Part shown: piece after piece, positions 18,965 to 30,167 of the stretch
How the letters are laid out: each line of letters opens with the position of its first letter
Position numbering within the stretch: position 1 is the first letter of the stretch
Assembly: GCA_003339415.1 (NCBI GenBank)
Contig: PDHQ01000337.1
Span: 1-34,644 of the forward strand
Length of the DNA stretch: 34,644 nucleotides
Reading direction: 5' to 3'
DNA from: Ophiocordyceps camponoti-saundersi (nom. inval.)
Lineage: Eukaryota > Ascomycota > Sordariomycetes > Hypocreales > Ophiocordycipitaceae
The notes under the pieces: model-generated
What the model was told of the DNA's origin: nothing
Databases searched by the model: none
What the model saw: the letters and a program-made list of their open reading frames with translations, nothing else
Made by a program: the position numbers and the translations under genes

Positions 18965-20118
18965 ATGGAACGCCTCCTCTGCAAACCTGCACTCGCCTGC
19001 TAGGAAATCATGGTCGACTTGGGAGGCACTGATGAGGGAAAGATACTTTCGCCCTTGCTTGCGGGGGAGAGGGAAAGCCCTGTGCCGGCCAATGGGATGT
19101 ACTTGATCGTTATCCCACCTGTTTTTCCTTGGGCCTTTCTTTTATCTTGAGTGCGTGTGCAGGGGATTCCTGCAGGGGATTCCATCAGAGCCTTAGGGAA
19201 GGGGGATCGTCGACGATAATTAGAAACAGGAGAAAAGATGAGAAGATACATCACATCTTGAGCCAGCCTCTTTCCAGACGTGAAGCAGCTGGGCAGCCTT
19301 GTTTGAAATCACCGACTTAAGTGAATGTCTGCCTGAAAGACGGTAGAGGCCCCCGTCATGGGAAGTAAGCAACTTCAGCAAACGGACACACCTCACTCAA
19401 GTCACGTCAAAGCCCCGTTCTTGATAACACACAAGAGAATCTTCATTCCCCCTCTGTCTCTCTCTTTCAAAAGACGTTACAAAAGAAGAGGAGAAAGCAG
19501 AGCAGGGAAGGGAAAAAAAAACGTCTCAAGTTCACGGCTATGCGACTCTCCAACACCTAGCTAGCCACGCAACGCAATGCGCAAAAGAGAAAAAAGAAAG
19601 AATGCGTGTGGTGGAAAGCAAGCAAGACAATTGGGAGGAGGACGGTTTGGGTATCGGCGAAAACAACGAAAAGGAGACACGAAAAAGGGGTGGGGATCGG
19701 GGTTAGAAAGACAGTTCGCACACACAAGAAAAAAAGTCCCCTTAAGCCAGAAAAGAAGAAAGAAGAAAGGAAAAGGAAAACCCAAGCTTCGCTCTGCTGA
19801 TGTGATGGTGATGAGGAAGAAGAAGAAAACGAATACAAAAATCCCGACTTCGAAAAGAGAAGAAGTGGGTTGTGACGTGTGAAGACAAGGGTGGGAAATA
19901 GGGGGTGAGGAAGAGGAGAAGAAGATCGGACTCTTCCGTCGAAGGGTATCTTTTGAGCGTGCTTGCTTTGTCCTGGGAAAATGGACAAGGATGTCACGTT
20001 CCTCAATGAACAAGACGAAGAGGGGGAAAAGGGGGAAGAATAAAGACAAGAAGAGAAGAAGAGGGGAAAACGGGTGGGAAGGGGTGGGAAGAGAGGTAAA
20101 AAAGAGGCAAAAACGTCA
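18965..20118. other. Convergent 3' flanks, RPS0 and LTE1-like
   Basis: No gene is supported. A 13-bp unit TGCAGGGGATTCC is perfectly duplicated in tandem at 19158-19183. From about 19485 to 20110 the + strand is strikingly purine rich (GAAGAAG, GGAAAAAG, AGAAGAAAG), so ORFs on both strands there encode Lys/Arg/Glu or Ser/Phe/Leu runs. As it lies just after the stop of the minus-strand RasGEF gene, its transcript would have a pyrimidine-rich 3' UTR if transcribed this far. Confidence 0.55.
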
Positions 20119-23100
20119 TCAACTCTGTTCCAAACTCTTCGAACGAGCGCGAATCTCCTCGTCAGACAAGGCCCCGATCCAGAGACACCTCTCCGTCACG
20201 CCCTCGACAGGCCGAAAGTCATAGCGGGTGCTGGCCTCGAGAAGACGAAGGAGCGTCTTGACGACCGACGCTCCCACGCGACACCTCTCAAAGTTGACGA
20301 GCGGCTGGGCCGAAGACGAAGAAGGATAAGGGGACGAGAACCTAGCCGGCCTCTCATCGTTGTACATCAGGTCGTGCGTGTAGACGCCGACGAAGGGGAT
20401 GCATCCGGCGTCCGACCCTGTCTCCATCTCCGCCCGTATCGCGTAAAAGTTGCGCGTCGGCGTCACCAGCTTCTCCAGACCGTGAAACGTCTCGACCTCG
20501 TGATCTGGAACCAGCTCCCACGTCCGCTTCAAACGAGTCACCTCGCTACTCGAGAGGGCAATCGTCAGCTGCACGAGCGTGGCGAAGTTGCGGTATCGTC
20601 GGCAGTGGGATGCCACGTGTATGAACTTGATGATGCACCGAGCCCTCTCCTCTACCCGCTGAGTGAGGACGATCTCTGATATCGCCCACTTGACCATGAT
20701 GTTGAACCGCGCTATGACCACCTCGACGCCCTGAGCATCGCTGTGGCGGAGGAAGTCGACCCAAGATCGCGGATCGTTCCGGACAGCCTTCTTCCATTTC
20801 ATGTCGATGAGTTCTTTCCAGTCGATGTCGTTGAGAGCATCCTTCTCAATCAGTGTCAGCTGCTGCGCCAGAATGTCCGAGTCGAAGGCCAAGATGAAAG
20901 GCAGATGGACTGAATAGTTGCGTAACGGCCCCGAGAACCCAGGCTTCGGTACCGTCTGAGGCTCCGTCTGCGGAGCCAGGCTCAGCTCGGGCGTCGGGAG
21001 ATGATTCTGTGTCACCACAGCCACCTGGGCTCTCGGCTCATCGTTGGGCTTGCCGCTAAGGGGAGGCGTCTGCAGCGCGTGCACCGTCACCGCCCGCCGG
21101 CTGTCATCAATCGGTGCCGCAAAGAGCTGTGAAGTGGTCGCCTCGGCCGAGAGTTCCGAGGAGAGCTCCGTCCCATTCGTATCGTCGTACAGAAACGACT
21201 GGTCCTCGACACCGGGAGCCTCCACACTGTTCGTCTTCTCGGCGGATTCCGATTGACCTTCTTCATCTTCTTCCCGAGCCGTCGACTGGTTGACTGGTAT
21301 GTCCTCGTCCGAATTGCGCAGAACCGACCGCTCCGTCCATTCCCACGTAGCCGTCTTGCTTCGCCTTCCGTCGCTGAGGCCCCTCTCCAGCAGTGGAATA
21401 GAGTAGTAAGATTCGTGAGAGCCCTCGGAAAGGAACGATTTGACGTCGTTGGCTAGCTTTCGTCCTGCGTCCTGTTTTGTATTTTGTCGAGGGAGCCGTC
21501 TGTCGTAGTCGTCATCTAGTTCTATGGCCACCGGCTCGTCCACGACATGGACGTGGCGGTTTTCTTTCCTTTCCCGTCGGCGTATCGTGGAACTGCCGTC
21601 GCCGTCTTTCGAGTTTCCGTCCGCGTCCGGGTCCGCATCTCTAAGCTCCGCCGGCAACGTCGTCGGTCTCTTCTCATACTTGCCCTCCAGTTTCAGCAAC
21701 GCCGACTCGATGCCGCCGTCATCTTCGTCCGGAATCTGCGCCAACATTTGCGCCTCCTTCTCAAACGACGGGCGCATGACGGGCTTGGAGGAGTGAGCAT
21801 TGAAGAGCGATAGGTGAGCCGTCGTGGGCTTCTCCGCAAGCTGGCCGAGAGAAAGCACCTCTTGTCGCCCCTGACGCGCGTGGTTGATGACCGACTCCGG
21901 CTGACCCGCCGAGTTAGGGCGAGTGCTCAGCAGGTAGGAACTGCGAACGGACTCGGTATACGCCGCCCGCGAACTGAAAGACCGCGACCGCCTCGGCGAT
22001 GGCGTCCGATCCTCCAAGTCTCCGACATTCGTTGCTGCCCGAAGATCCCCGCCAGGCCGACGTCGCAACACTCGCAGCGGCGCTGGTTCGGGCGCGTCGA
22101 GGCTGTCGTCTGCTATGAGGGATTCGGCAATGTCGACATCGGAGTCAAAGCACCAAGACGACGGTGGTGGCACCGGCGAGGAGTAGCCGTCGCCGCCGCC
22201 GCCGCCGCCGAGCACCGATGACGGATCATGAATGACGGAGTCAAGAGACTGGGGTTGACCCGCCATAGATCGGTTCTGCTTGCGCTTTCGAAACGTTCCT
22301 CCGCTGCCTGGAGGATGCCTCATCAGACCGCATCTCGGCAGCGAAAGTCGAGTTCCGTCGTCCGAGACTCGCAATTGCAGCTCGTTCACTGGCATAGCGC
22401 CAGTAGCGCCTTGTTGGCTGACACCTAACGAAGTGCGCCACGGCTCCCCCTCTCTCAGGGAAGAAGCCGGGGGGGTATCCGGCGGTGTTGGGCCCGCCCG
22501 GCTCGGCACAAACGAGTCGACCGTAGGATTATCCGCGACTGGCCTGTGAGCCGGCGTCATCTCGCACGGTATCGTGTCGTCGACGATGACGATGGACTTG
22601 CTGCCGCCGGTGATGCCCATGTCGCTGACCGGCCGAGGCCGAGGCAAGCTGTCGAAGGAGCTGAACTCCATGTGAGCCGCCGAATAGTCCGTAGGTCCTC
22701 CAAAGGGGGGCGCCGAGTTGGGAGGCACGGCCATGCCTAAGCGCTCAGCTTCCGCTGCAGCCTCCTCCTCACGTATGGCCTTTTTGAAGTCCTCTGCCAC
22801 CTCAGCGCCTAGGAGGTCAATCCGCACCGGAGGACGGCCGCCGGCTTGTCTCGGGAGCCCCTGGGGAACGACAGCCGTGCCGGGCATGCGGTTCGTCGTC
22901 GCACCTGTGTGCCCTACGGGAGACACGCCCTGAAGGTGATTCTGCCAGGGAGACACGCCCTGCGCCCGGCTGCGCAAGGCACGGCGGACGCTACCGAGGA
23001 GCTTCCTCATGCCGCGACCCGTCATGGCGCCCGATGCGGCCTTTTCGTTGACCAGCGCACGGTTCTCAGGCTGAACAAAGGTCGTCTGTCGCAAGCTGCC

Positions 23101-25286
23101 ACGGTCGAGATCGTATTCGACGAAAGGCTGCCCCGGCGGCAATAGGTTGCCCCGGACCAAGTTGCCGGCTGACGGCCGCATCTCCTCAATCAAGTCCGCA
23201 TCGTGCGACGAGGACTTTTCCGAGCCGCGCTCACGCAACGAGTCGCTGGTACTATTGTTGCGCCTGTGCGCCGCGATCGGACGAACTCGCTTGCCAGTGA
23301 GTGCCCTGGGAATCGTAGCCACCTGTCCTGCAGACGTCACCGGCGCCGTGGACGGCACAGGGTGCGCCTTGGTCCGATGCGCCGCCTTCGGGTGGGCGAC
23401 TTTGGGGGCCTTGGCCGGAAAGGAACACGAAAATATGTCCAGACTAGCCAAGCTCAGGGGCGAGTTGGGCCCGACGGTCAGGCCCGGCCCGTAAACGACA
23501 GCGTTATCGGGTGTGCCCGGGCGGTTCTCCAGCACGGCAAAATCGATGACCGGAGCAGTGCCGCGCGTGTCGACGTAGAGGCTGGCAGACTGAATCGTCG
23601 ACATATTGTGTGGTTGGGGGAAGGCGCCCGGCTGGGGCGGCTGGATGCCCTCGCGCTCCCAGAAACTAGGGTCCAGGTTCGGATTCCTGCTGCCGACCAG
23701 GCCACCGGGAGCAATGGGAGCTTCGGGACTGAGCGAGTCGCCAAATTGCGGACCGTCCCAGTATTCGGCGCAGACGCGCCGCCAGCACTTCTTGAGCTCG
23801 GCGAGTATCTTGAGCCGAACCTTGCGGTAGGATTCGTCTGGAGAGAGCCCGTCTACGACTTGGTTCAGCAAGTCGCAGAACATGGCACGCAAGCCGTGGT
23901 GAAGGACGAAGTCGTCGACAAAGTAGTTGAGGATCCAATGGCGTACAGCCACAAAGGTTCTAACCCTGACAATCATGCCGACCTCGTCATCACGCGCCAA
24001 CGCCCACCGTAGGCGGGCCATGAGCATGCGAAGCAGGTCGGCAGAGTCCAGAAAGGCGCGGAATGTGAGGAAGAAGTCGGATATCAGTTCGTAATCGAGA
24101 AAACTCGGTGATGTGATCTCGGCGACCAAGCGAGAAGGGGTCGCGGCCTGGACGGCTCCAGATGGCGCGTATCGGACGACGGATGGGTCGTCGCAGGCAG
24201 GCTTAAAGGTCAGAGCGGAAAACATGGCAGGTTCGATGACAGATGAGAATTGCGGCGGCGTGTAGGTAGACGGGGATAGAACAGGGGAGCGCGATGCGCC
24301 GTGGCCGGTCGGGGGTGCGGCGGGCGCAGGAGGACCGAGATTCCTCAGCCTAAGCAAGGGTCTAGGAGCTACGGCGTCGATCAGGGCCGGGCCGCCAGAC
24401 CATAGCTCCTCGGAGGGAGCGTAGGAAGAGCCTCGTATGATGGGGGTGCCCCTTATGGTGAACCTTGGGGTACCAATTCGCCAAGAGGGGATATCGACGT
24501 GTAGGAGCGGCGTGGCGGCAGAGTTGAAGTCTTCCATGGTACGAGGCCGCTTGTCAAGGCCGGGTCTAGCGATGATGACGCGGAACGCATCTCTGTCGGC
24601 GTCATCGACGGTACTGTCCGACATGGCTCGTCGCTGCCTAGTAGGCCGCGGCGGGCTTCGAGAGCCTATCAGGTTGTGATGGTGGTGGAGCTCGGGGGCG
24701 AAGGGAGAAGAGCTCGGCGTCGGCGTCGATTGGCCGAGCGGCGGCTCGGCATCGTGTTCATGCTTGGGCGGCGTCGACGTCTCGCGGTTGATACTATCCA
24801 GGCCGCCGGTACTGGGTGGGGTGATTGGAAAGGTAAAGACAGGCTGCGGATATCGTTGGTTCGCAGGACGGACGGTGGGCCTAAAAGGGGTAAGAAAGAG
24901 GGAGGTTTAACCGCGAGAATCCCAGGGGTGGACAGAGGTATCAGCGAGTCACTCTCTGGTCCATACCTCAAATAAATCCTGCCATTATTCCCAACGTTGG
25001 CGACGGCAAACTGCCGACCTTCACGACCAGCCGAAGACCCATCCGGGGCGACGGCGCCGCTCTTTTCCTCCGAAGAGCGACGCTCGGTGACGGGCAGCAG
25101 GGGCCTCAGAGGCGGAGGAGGAGGCACGGAGCGCGCGGCGATCGTAGGCTTGCTCGGCACCGTTGGTTTGGGCAACGCGAAGCCCCCCCTCCTGAAAGTC
25201 GACGATTCCGAAGCCAACAGCGTCTTACCGACGCGTCGTCGGGGGGAGGCTTGAGCGACTTTGGGCGTGTCGGCGACGGCGTCCAT
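20119..25286 (-). CDS. LTE1: Ras-type guanine nucleotide exchange factor, LTE1-like
   Basis: Two exons (25286-24967 and 24880-20119) give 1693 aa. Exon 1 ends IYLR and splices across an 86-nt intron (GTATGG...TTTTAG) to PTVRPANQRYPQPVFTFPIT; the frame then stays open through MSDSTVDDADRD at residue 193. A RasGEF N-terminal (REM) module lies at about 350-490 (SPSFLDYELISDFFLTFRAF, RHWILNYFVDDFV). The CDC25-type catalytic domain is at the extreme C-terminus, about 1430-1690 (LPFILAFDSDILAQQLTLIE, RFNIMVKWAISEIVLTQRVE, YRNFATLVQLTIALSS, IPFVGVYTHDLMYNDE). About 900 residues between them are low complexity, Ser/Pro/Asp rich and probably phospho-regulated. The architecture matches Lte1, the mitotic-exit GEF-like protein, better than Cdc25, because no SH3 domain is visible. 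Whether it has real GEF activity is not decidable here. Confidence 0.85.
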
Positions 25287-26777
25287 GGCCAAACGGACGA
25301 CCGCTACCTAATCGACACAGAGAGAGGCTGCGGAAGCGGGAAGGGAGGGGGGGAAGAGTGAGCGGTTGGCTCTTCTTCCAGACAAGTCAGGAGACACACA
25401 TACATACGTAGAAAACGTACATACAGTATGTGACGAGTGACGAACGGCTCGGGAGGCGCCATGCAGGGACCACTATCGAACGAACTGCGGGAGGAAGAGG
25501 AGGCGCCTAGTAGATAGGTTGATGGGAATTAGTTTAGCAGCAGTGGTCGTAGGTAGGTAAGCTCGTGAGTGAGGCATGGGAGAGGAAGTCAGGTGTTAGT
25601 GAGCGAGTGTGTGTGGTGTGAGTGTTGTGTGCGTGTGTGCGTGTGTGCGTATGTACATGCCGCGCGTGGGCCGGGTCCGCACTGTGCTGCGGATAATGCG
25701 ACATACCTTGATCTTAGCTGATGCGCAGCAAGGTTCTAGACCTAGATAGTTGAGCACACTCTCTGCAGACGGGTTGGTTGATATTTTTGGCTTAGGTCGC
25801 GCCGCAGCATCACCTTCTTCACCTAGCTTTCAGCTCACCCTTCACAGTCTTCAGTGATAAGAATAAGCCTTCCAGTCGATCCGTTTTATCTCGTCGCTGC
25901 CCGGCCATAGTATCCACCATAGACACGACAGGCGCACACTATCGCCTACACCGTGCATAAATCTCGACTTGCTGCACGGTAGAAGCTCCCACTTCTCCCA
26001 TCCTGCCCTACCCGGCAACCACTGGTAGTATTGAACACCATTGATTGATAGCACCTTTAGGCTTTGGGTATTGTCACCGTATTGATGTGAGCAGCGTAGG
26101 CGAGACACGAGCCCAGGACTTAGGGGTAGGTATTATCGCGTCATCTCGGCCAAGACATAGGACGGCTGAACATCGTAATCGCAAATATTTCATCCCGGAC
26201 TTGATCCCCGGACCGTGGCCCGCTCTCCAATCAGCTCCTCTCGGTATCGTTCAGCCCGCGCTACCATCCCAGCAGCTCGGATCCGCCACCGACGTCGTTC
26301 CGTATCCACCAATCGTAGTCTAGTCGATCTAGGAAACGGGTGCTAGCAAGCTTCATCGCCAAAAGGAAACAAAGCATATCCTAAAGAGTGTGGAGGAGTC
26401 GGTCGGTCTCAAGCCACGGGACTGTAAGCGCAGCTAGTGAGACCCCCTTCAACGGAGCACCTAGCAGGCTCTAGCAGGCTAGCATGCGATACGTTGATGC
26501 ACTGGTAGATACCATTTTAACTCAAGTCTCCAAAGCTTGAGCCTTGATAGCGACATTGCAATCCGTGGACGTGGTAGACCTCTGCAGCGGCTAGGTGGCT
26601 GGAAGCTTAATCATCAACGTGAGGCTTGAGGCTTATGTAAAGCAAGCAATCAAGCAACCGTAGGTACCTACGATGGGAGAGGTCATGTCGGTGCTTTAGT
26701 AGCTTATTCTCGATTAAATCCACAGCTCGTCAAGAGTCTTCGTCGATGTGACTGAAATCTATCATTGTATTACTTCA
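25287..26777. other. Intergenic, LTE1-like upstream region
   Basis: No gene is supported. The first 400 bp should contain the LTE1-like promoter and 5' leader, with a GT/GTGTGC run (about 25605-25655). From about 25680 the DNA changes character: microsatellites stop and the sequence is unique with many TAG/CTA triplets, which may be old degraded repeat DNA. A minus-strand ORF at 25851-26108 (85 aa) shows no recognisable family. CTAGCAGG is repeated near 26460-26480 and a 14-bp palindrome CGTAGGTACCTACG sits at 26659-26672. Confidence 0.5.
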
Positions 26778-26782
26778 CTTTC
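26778..26782. repeat. Left target-site duplication (CTTTC)
   Basis: The five bases before the LTR read CTTTC and match exactly the five bases after it (26956-26960). A 5-bp duplication is the usual mark of LTR-retrotransposon integrase. Confidence 0.7.
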
Positions 26783-26955
26783 TGTTGTACGGCCTACTCT
26801 ATAGACCTCCCTCTTAGTTAGTCAGCGCTGCTGGCCCTACTCCTTAGGGCCTGGCCTAGCCACACAGACCTAGCAGAGTCATCATCATATGTAGTCATCA
26901 CAGTATTAGGAATATCACCACCTTTATCAGTGCTGCCTTCGCTGTATGTATAACA
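26783..26955. mobile_element. Solo LTR of an LTR retrotransposon
   Basis: This 173-bp segment begins TGTTGTAC and ends GTATAACA, so its termini are TG...CA and form an inverted repeat matching at 7 of 8 positions. It is bounded by a perfect 5-bp duplication, CTTTC at 26778-26782 and 26956-26960. There is no internal coding region and no second LTR nearby, which points to a solo LTR left by recombination. The Copia/Gypsy class is not decidable; the TGTTGTA start is compatible with fungal Copia elements. It sits about 110 bp past the SEC18 stop codon, in the 3' flank of that gene. Confidence 0.75.
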
Positions 26956-26960
26956 CTTTC
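26956..26960. repeat. Right target-site duplication (CTTTC)
   Basis: This exact copy of the five bases at 26778-26782 immediately follows the CA terminus of the LTR. Confidence 0.7.
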
Positions 26961-27068
26961 ATACAGCATGTCAGCAACCGCTGAACGCGCTCAACGCCCT
27001 CTACCCTACGCGAACCCCAGTATACATATGTAAACGAGAGGTGAAAAGCAGAGTTAAAAACAGATTAG

Positions 27069-29743
27069 CTAAGCCTCTCCCAGATTTTGTATCAGTAGCT
27101 CTGCAAGCGTATCGGCCTTTTCCGCACCGATGTCCTTCACCTTGAAGACGCTTTCGATGATAATATCGATCCCCAGGCCAAGGGAGTCGGATCCCCTCCG
27201 CTGATGGAGTATGTTGACAACCTCGTTGATGTCAGGAATGGAAAGGACTCCCAAATGCTCCATCACCGCGTAGAGCTCCTTCAGGTTCGATACAGCCGGC
27301 ACCGCTACGATTTGCCGAAAGATCGAGTCAGCCTCGAGCATCTTGAGCGCCGATAAGTTGGAGGTCGTGACCAAGATCAAAAGTCGGTGGCCCTATTGGA
27401 GATTACAGTCAGCGATAATCTGTCTTCACGTGACCATCACAAAATCGTCACGTGGTCATCATGTGACCACCACGTGACCATTTACGTGGCCAAACACATG
27501 GAAATTGACATGCTCACCCTCGGCGGCCGCGACTCGATGAGCGTCGTGAGTATCTCCAGCATCGTGCTGGAGAACCGCGGCCCGATGTGGTTCCAGCCAA
27601 TGAGGCGCTCAAAACTATCGAGAATGACGAGGCTGGCCGTCGACTTGTACGCGTCCGTAAAGGCCTGAAGCACGTAGTCCTTCTTGGCGAAGTCGTCTCG
27701 GTGGTTCTTCAGGTCGGCCGGCGTGATGAGCTTGACGAAGGGAAACCCCGACTGCATGGCGATGTGCGCCGCCAGCGCCGTCTTGCCGGAGCCCTTAGGG
27801 CCGTGGAGCAGAACGGAACTGCTGAAAATTCTGGCGTTGTCCCTTACCATGTTGACGACAGGCATAATCTTCCCGATTATTGCCTGCACGTGGCTGCTGT
27901 AGTGTATGATGCCGTTGAGACATGCCTCTTCCAGCTTCGCCTCGGGGACGCCATAGGCTGGCTGCACATCGGCCAGGGCGCTCATGAAGTCAACCCGCTT
28001 GATCTTGATTTCCGCCGCGTTCTGTTTCACTGCCGCCATCTGTTCGAGTTCGGTGTGGCGTGTAAAGCCGAAGGATGCGGCCGCCTTGACGAGTCCGCTG
28101 ATCTCGGCACCCGAGAAATTCTTAGTGAGGCCTGCCAATTCTTCTAGATTGACATCTTCATCCAAGACGTTATTTTTCCTCATCAGGGCCGTATGAATTT
28201 TGAAAATTTCCAGTCGACCGGGCTCGTCGGGCAGCGAGATCTCGACGTGAACTTCGAGCCGACCCGGGCGCAGTAGAGCGTCGTCTATCATGTCTTTTCT
28301 GTTGGTCATGCCGATGAGCAGGATGTTGTTGAGCTGGTCCACGCCGTCTAGCTTGGACAGGAGCTGATTCACGACGCTGTCACCGACACCGGTGCCGCCT
28401 CCGGATCCTGAGCCTCGTTGTTTGCAGACGGCGTCAAGCTCGTCGAAGATGATGATGTGCAGGCCGCTCTCCTCCCCCTTTTCTTTGTACTCCTTCTCGG
28501 CATCGGCGAAGAGCTTTCGGATGTTCTCTTCAGACTGTCCGACGTACTTGTTGAGCACCTCCGGTCCATTGATGACCTTGGGCGGCCGAGCGTTGAGCAG
28601 CTGACCGATCTGGCGGGCGATGAGCGTCTTTCCCGTGCCCGGGGGGCCGTGGAGTAGCATGCCCTTGACGTGGGGGATGCCCATCTTGGCCACCAGACCG
28701 GCCGGGAAGACGCGCGAGGCAAAAGCTCTGCGGAAGATGGTGGAAAACTCATTGGCCAGTCCACCGATGCCCATATCCTCGAACTTGAAGCCCGGCGCGA
28801 GGATGGCATTGGAATTGGGCTTCGTCATAGAGGGTTTGAGATTGAAGTCGCCTTTGCCGTCACGGTGAAAGAGCACACGCGTCTGGTTGGTGAGAATACC
28901 CCTCTTGTTGGCTTCCCGAGAGTGCTCTTCGCCCGCGTCTTCAGACAACATGGCGAAATCGACCAAGGCGACCGTCTGGACTATGATCATGAGCGGGATA
29001 TTTCGGACGTCCATCAAGATCCGCTGTCCCGGCGACAAGACTTGATTCTGGAACGTGTCGACGAAGATTTTGGATAGATCATCCTCGTCGTAGGGCGTCT
29101 CCGTCTTCTTTTGAGCAGATGCGAATCCGATCTGGACATCAAGAGTGCCGAGGAAAGCGTCGCTTCCTGCCGAGAAGGGATCGTAAATTTGTCCGACGAA
29201 TTGGTCTCGCATCGAGATTCCGCACCAGGAACGTTGAGGGTCGGACAGGCTGATGCAGCCGGGTGGGAAACCAGGGATCGGTCTGGCCGTCACGACGAAC
29301 TCGCCGACGGGCTGTCCGCCGCGGATCAGGACATAGAGATCGTTCCCGTCGCGATTGGGGGGGAAGTCCTCGGGCGCAACGGCACAGCTGCGGTGCGGGT
29401 AAGCCATGTGGTGTGAGCCGGGAAAAAGAGCAAGCAAGTAATGCGATACTCACATGTTGCCGTAAATCAGTCTCGCTTGGAGGGAACGATCCTGGACTTT
29501 CTCGACCCTTAAATGCACCTGTCTGGCAGGGGCCTGAGCCGGCACCCGGCTCTTCTCACCCGCTCGAGGCGATACGGGCGGCGCGAAGCCCGAGGGCATG
29601 CGGCTACCATCCCTCTGGCCGCCGTATCCGCCCACGGCGCGTGGCTCGCCCACGGGGCGGGGGTGGCCCATGGCTGCCCGTGGGTTGTTTCCAGGGAGAC
29701 CGAGTGTGCGATCGGGGCCACCGGGCGGAGGAGGTCTCGACAT
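27069..29743 (-). CDS. SEC18: Vesicular-fusion ATPase Sec18 (NSF)
   Basis: Three exons (29743-29454, 29387-27518, 27392-27069) give 827 aa. Sec18 is the hexameric AAA+ ATPase that, with alpha-SNAP/Sec17, disassembles cis-SNARE complexes after membrane fusion. After a Pro/Gly-rich leader, the N-domain contains QARLIYGNICAVAPEDFPPN (spanning intron 1). D1 has Walker A GPPGTGKT (344-351), Walker B IIIFDE (408-413) and the second region of homology MTNRKDMIDDALLRPGRLEV. D2 has GPKGSGKT (626-633) and LVILDSFERLIGW. Introns are 66 nt (GTGAGT...CCGCAG) and 125 nt (GTGAGC...CAATAG). The ATG at 29743 is the first in frame; the upstream TTG is not needed. The last intron carries an unusual E-box-like repeat array. 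Confidence 0.96.
27393..27517 (-). promoter_or_regulatory. SEC18 last intron with E-box-like repeat array
   Basis: This is the longest intron found in the window (125 nt). On the + strand, E-box-like hexamers recur every 11-12 bp: CACGTG at 27427, CACAAA at 27438, CACGTG at 27449, CATGTG at 27460, CACGTG at 27471, TACGTG at 27483, CACATG at 27495 and GACATG at 27507. The unit consensus is roughly CACGTGACCAT, and the last copy almost touches the 5' splice site. CACGTG is the classical site of bHLH factors such as Cbf1/Pho4; binding here is inference. The self-complementary units could also fold in the pre-mRNA. Confidence 0.6.
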
Positions 29744-30020
29744 TTTTGTCAGAGGCAAGGGGCAGGGGGCAGATAAGAGACTTGATAAGGAGGAAGTTGA
29801 GAGACTTGGATGGGTAAAGGAGTAGAATCGGAGATTGTCGTGATGAATGAGTCTGGGGGAGGAGGAGGAGCAGGGCGGTTAGACGGGGTTTTGTATGTGT
29901 AGGTGGTATGTATAAGTTGCTTGGTCGAGGGAAGGTTGTCGCCGCATACGTCTCGAGTTGCCAGATGGGAGTCACATCTGATACGCATAGCCTACAGGTG
30001 GTAGTTGGTTTTAGGCTCGG

Positions 30021-30066
30021 GTGCCCCTCGCTTACCTCTTGCGAGGGCCGAGGGGCACACGTGCCC
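30021..30066. promoter_or_regulatory. Nested inverted repeats upstream of SEC18
   Basis: GTGCCCCTCG (30021-30030) is perfectly complementary to CGAGGGGCAC (30049-30058). Inside it, CCCTCGC (30025-30031) can instead pair with GCGAGGG (30041-30047). A third option pairs GGGCAC (30053-30058) with GTGCCC (30061-30066). These stems are mutually exclusive. The element lies about 280-320 bp upstream of the SEC18 ATG, and the CACGTG at 30058-30063 overlaps its edge. Any function is inference. Confidence 0.45.
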
Positions 30067-30167
30067 AGTAAGAGTGTATGTAGGTATGTACGAGTATCCG
30101 TAAGTGGGGCGCGATCGTAGGGCAGTGCAGTCTAGGACTGTAGTATGCTGCACATTCAACACCAGCG

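Noticed and set aside
25851..26108. 85-aa minus ORF in the region upstream of the LTE1-like gene
   Set aside because: I could not connect it to any family and saw no coding bias; it may be a fragment of degraded repeat DNA, but the sequence alone does not show that.
27482..27517. C-terminal RVSMSISMCLAT-type end of the long SEC18 reading frame
   Set aside because: This is read-through into the last intron; splicing GTGAGC to CAATAG restores PPRGHRLLILVTTSN and the family C-terminus.
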